From assembly GCA_947037125.1 (NCBI GenBank), contig CAMQTJ010000009.1:1-52278 (forward strand): 52,278 bases of DNA, read 5' to 3'. The notes beneath the pieces were generated by a model. That model ran no database searches, was not told where the DNA came from, and saw only the letters and a list, made by a program, of their open reading frames with translations. The translations under genes were made by a program, and so were the position numbers. Position 1 is the first letter of the stretch. Each line of letters opens with the position of its first letter. Source of the DNA: an uncultured Holdemania sp. GTDB taxonomy: Bacteria; Bacillota_I; Bacilli_A; Erysipelotrichales; Erysipelotrichaceae. This document shows positions 50,602 through 52,278 of this stretch, piece after piece.

Positions 50602-52278
50602 TTATGCGTTTTTGCTTTTTTTCATTGTAATTACAATAAATATTGCCACTATTAAAGAACCTAACCCTACAATTAACCACATAAATAAATTAGAATTATC
50701 TGTAGTCTCAACTACTTCTGGCAATTCAGTTGGTTCAATTGTTGGTACTGTTTCCATTTTATCAACTCCAACAATTGCAAATAATGATAAACAATCAGTT
50801 TCAAATTCAATTTCATTACCAATTAAAGTACATTTAATTTCTGATTGAACATTATCATCTGTAACGTGAATTATTTTGAAATTTTCATATTTTTCTATTT
50901 GTTCATGCGTTAATGTTAATTTAACTTTAACAAAACCATTAGGTTGTATATTTTCTTTATTATCCATTAATGAAATATTGTACATTGATAATAATACATC
51001 TTTATCAGTTAATACAACACTATTTGTCGAATCAATATTAGCAATATCAATCCATTCTACTACTAATGAAATATTTTCACCTAAACTATTTGGTAATGTA
51101 ACTGTTATATTATTTTCTTTATTAACTAATATTTGTATTATTTCTGGTGTCTTTGTTGGTTTAACTGTCGGCTTAACCGTTGGTTTTACTGTTGGAACCG
51201 GTGTTGGCTTAACCGTTGGAGTCGGTGTCACATCTGGTGTTGGAACCGGTGTTGGCTTAACCGTTGGAGTCGGTGTCACATCCGGTGTTGGAACAGGTGT
51301 TGGTTCTGGTGTTGGTTCTGGTGTTGGAACAGGTGTTGGTGGTAAAGGCGCTGCCTCAACTACTATTGAATACTCACTACTTATTTCACTACCTTCAGCA
51401 GTAGCAATAATAATAACTTCACCTGCATTAATTCCTGTTATTTTTCCATCTTCAACACTAGCTACATTAGCATCACTTGTTGACCATGTTATTTTTTGAT
51501 TAGTTGCATTATATGGTAACACTTTAGCTAATAGTGTTGCTGAATTACCTACAGTAATTTTATCAACTCCGCTAATTTCAACACTTGTAGCTGGAACTAC
51601 TTCAACTTCTTGTTCAGTTACTGTCATTGTATGTGTAGCAAATATATTTTCATCAACAATTGAAGCTGCAATAATTGTGATTTCACCTACAGAAACTCCT
51701 GTTACTAATCCATTTTCATCTACTGTAGCGATTTCAAGATTATCTGATGTCCATATTATTCCTCTATTTGTTGCATCAGTAGGTAGTGCATACCCCACCA
51801 ATCCAACTGTTGTTCCAATTTGAACAGCATTAGCTCCTGCAACTACTACACTTGTTGGTAAAATATCTTTAACTTTAACAACATTAATTACATGATTCGC
51901 TTTAATTTCTGTATCTTTTATTGTTGCTGTAATAGTTACTTCACCTTCAATAATACCTGTAACTAGACCATTGTTATCAACAGTAGCAATAGTTTCATCA
52001 CTCGTTGACCAAATAACTTCTGTATTTTCAGGTGTTACATTTGCAATCAACGTAGTTATTTCACCCTCGTTAATATTTTCTACACCTGTAATTGAAACCG
52101 TTGGAATTACTTGATCTTCTTTTACTACTTTCATTACATGATTCGCTTTAATATCTGTATCTTTTATTGTTGCTGTGATAATTACTTCACCTTCAATAAT
52201 ACCTGTAACTAGACCACTGTTACCAACAGTAGCAATAGTTTCATCACTCGTTGACCAAATAACTTCTGTATTTTCAGG
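50602..52278 (-). CDS. Surface protein with tandem Big_2 domains, Pro/Thr stalk and C-terminal membrane anchor (5' end outside window)
   Basis: The frame continues through the right edge (reading [19 protein letters not shown] inward from 52278), so the N-terminus is missing; the ATG at 52134 is internal. The visible 558 residues hold at least four Big_2 immunoglobulin-like modules of 82-90 residues. A Pro/Thr/Val stalk with 16-residue repeats follows (51130-51345), then an unnamed beta-rich domain of about 120 residues and a second short [11 protein letters not shown] linker. A final membrane helix ends in KKSKNA. There is no LPxTG sorting motif, so it is anchored by the helix. The missing part may carry an enzyme or adhesin domain, as in the GH123-type protein at the other end of the window. 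Confidence 0.85.
   Translation of the reverse strand, partial: PENTEVIWSTSDETIATVGNSGLVTGIIEGEVIITATIKDTDIKANHVMKVVKEDQVIPTVSITGVENINEGEITTLIANVTPENTEVIWSTSDETIATVDNNGLVTGIIEGEVTITATIKDTEIKANHVINVVKVKDILPTSVVVAGANAVQIGTTVGLVGYALPTDATNRGIIWTSDNLEIATVDENGLVTGVSVGEITIIAASIVDENIFATHTMTVTEQEVEVVPATSVEISGVDKITVGNSATLLAKVLPYNATNQKITWSTSDANVASVEDGKITGINAGEVIIIATAEGSEISSEYSIVVEAAPLPPTPVPTPEPTPEPTPVPTPDVTPTPTVKPTPVPTPDVTPTPTVKPTPVPTVKPTVKPTVKPTKTPEIIQILVNKENNITVTLPNSLGENISLVVEWIDIANIDSTNSVVLTDKDVLLSMYNISLMDNKENIQPNGFVKVKLTLTHEQIEKYENFKIIHVTDDNVQSEIKCTLIGNEIEFETDCLSLFAIVGVDKMETVPTIEPTELPEVVETTDNSNLFMWLIVGLGSLIVAIFIVITMKKSKNA
51191..51286. repeat. Two tandem copies of a 48-base unit in the Pro/Thr stalk
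   Basis: 51191-51238 and 51239-51286 are nearly identical (t versus c at one position near the end) and encode the 16-residue unit containing [15 protein letters not shown] shorter PTVK triplet array and PEPTPEP units flank them, so stalk length is likely to vary. Confidence 0.85.
51886..52278. repeat. 246-base tandem duplication of a Big_2 module
   Basis: Over 143 compared bases, 51890-52032 and 52136-52278 differ at five places that I can count. The offset is 246 bases, exactly one 82-residue Big_2 module. The array may continue beyond the window. Confidence 0.85.

Noticed and set aside
50876-51499. Long plus-strand frame rich in [13 protein letters not shown]
   Set aside because: It is the antisense of the Pro/Thr stalk and Big_2 region of the minus-strand surface protein; it has no ribosome-binding site and its repeat follows from the codons opposite.
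1-52278. UGA as tryptophan (Mollicutes code)
   Set aside because: All recognised genes are complete with TGG for Trp, and TGA serves as a normal stop (for example dnaB and gdpP).
1-52278. CRISPR array, phage, insertion sequence or defence island
   Set aside because: No regularly spaced repeats, transposase, integrase, or defence proteins were found; repeats seen are inside coding regions or are terminators.

Overview
The window is AT-rich DNA from a low-GC Bacillota (Firmicutes). The evidence is the Bacilli-type order rpsF-ssb-rpsR, yybS-gdpP-rplI-dnaB and walJ-htrA-rlmH, together with strong Shine-Dalgarno sites, a catabolite-type cre box, a tetrahydrofolate riboswitch, lipoprotein signals and the standard code (Trp is TGG; no internal TGA needs reading as Trp). 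The overall flavour (host-glycan hydrolase with Big domains, Opp and Mgl transporters, small genome-style operons) suggests an Erysipelotrichia-like anaerobe, but that placement is inference. Nearly all genes lie on the minus strand.

Layout. 1-2702: an exported GH123/DUF4091 glycosidase with Big_2/Big_3 domains, cut by the window edge. 3353-9030: oppABCDF oligopeptide importer with a strong promoter and an oppA/oppB hairpin. 9270-16303: an SpoU methylase, lipoproteins and repeat proteins of unknown role, a polysaccharide deacetylase, a GGDEF protein and an unusual PEPCK/HprK-type P-loop protein. 16580-19404: a second SpoU methylase with the TrhP1/TrhP2 tRNA-hydroxylation pair. 19687-24270: threonine ammonia-lyase, a THF riboswitch with folT, small membrane proteins, an aminotransferase and a zinc-ribbon membrane protein. 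24407-29194: mglBAC sugar importer with a divergent LacI regulator and a cre-type operator over the promoter. 29258-35239: pgcA-glgB-glgP glycogen use.

35571-45229 is a tightly overlapping housekeeping run, transcribed PHP phosphoesterase > yybS > gdpP > rplI > dnaB > M23 peptidase > walJ > htrA-like > rlmH, then ptsH. It joins c-di-AMP turnover, replication, cell-wall and ribosome genes. Its HtrA-like member has lost all three catalytic residues, the clearest oddity in the window. The usual walRKHI genes are not in front of walJ. 45317-46383 is rpsF-ssb-rpsR. 46555-49242 is femX-alaR-alaT, which may link alanine supply to peptidoglycan bridges. 49563-50192 is a lone lipoprotein. 50602-52278 is a surface protein of Big_2 repeats, a Pro/Thr stalk and a C-terminal membrane anchor, with recent tandem duplication, also cut by the window edge.

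I see no tRNA, rRNA, CRISPR array, insertion sequence, prophage or defence system. I did not find a wholly new multi-gene system. The best leads are the catalytically dead HtrA in the walJ operon, the PEPCK/HprK-like protein, the femX-alaR-alaT operon and the cluster of unrecognised cell-surface proteins.
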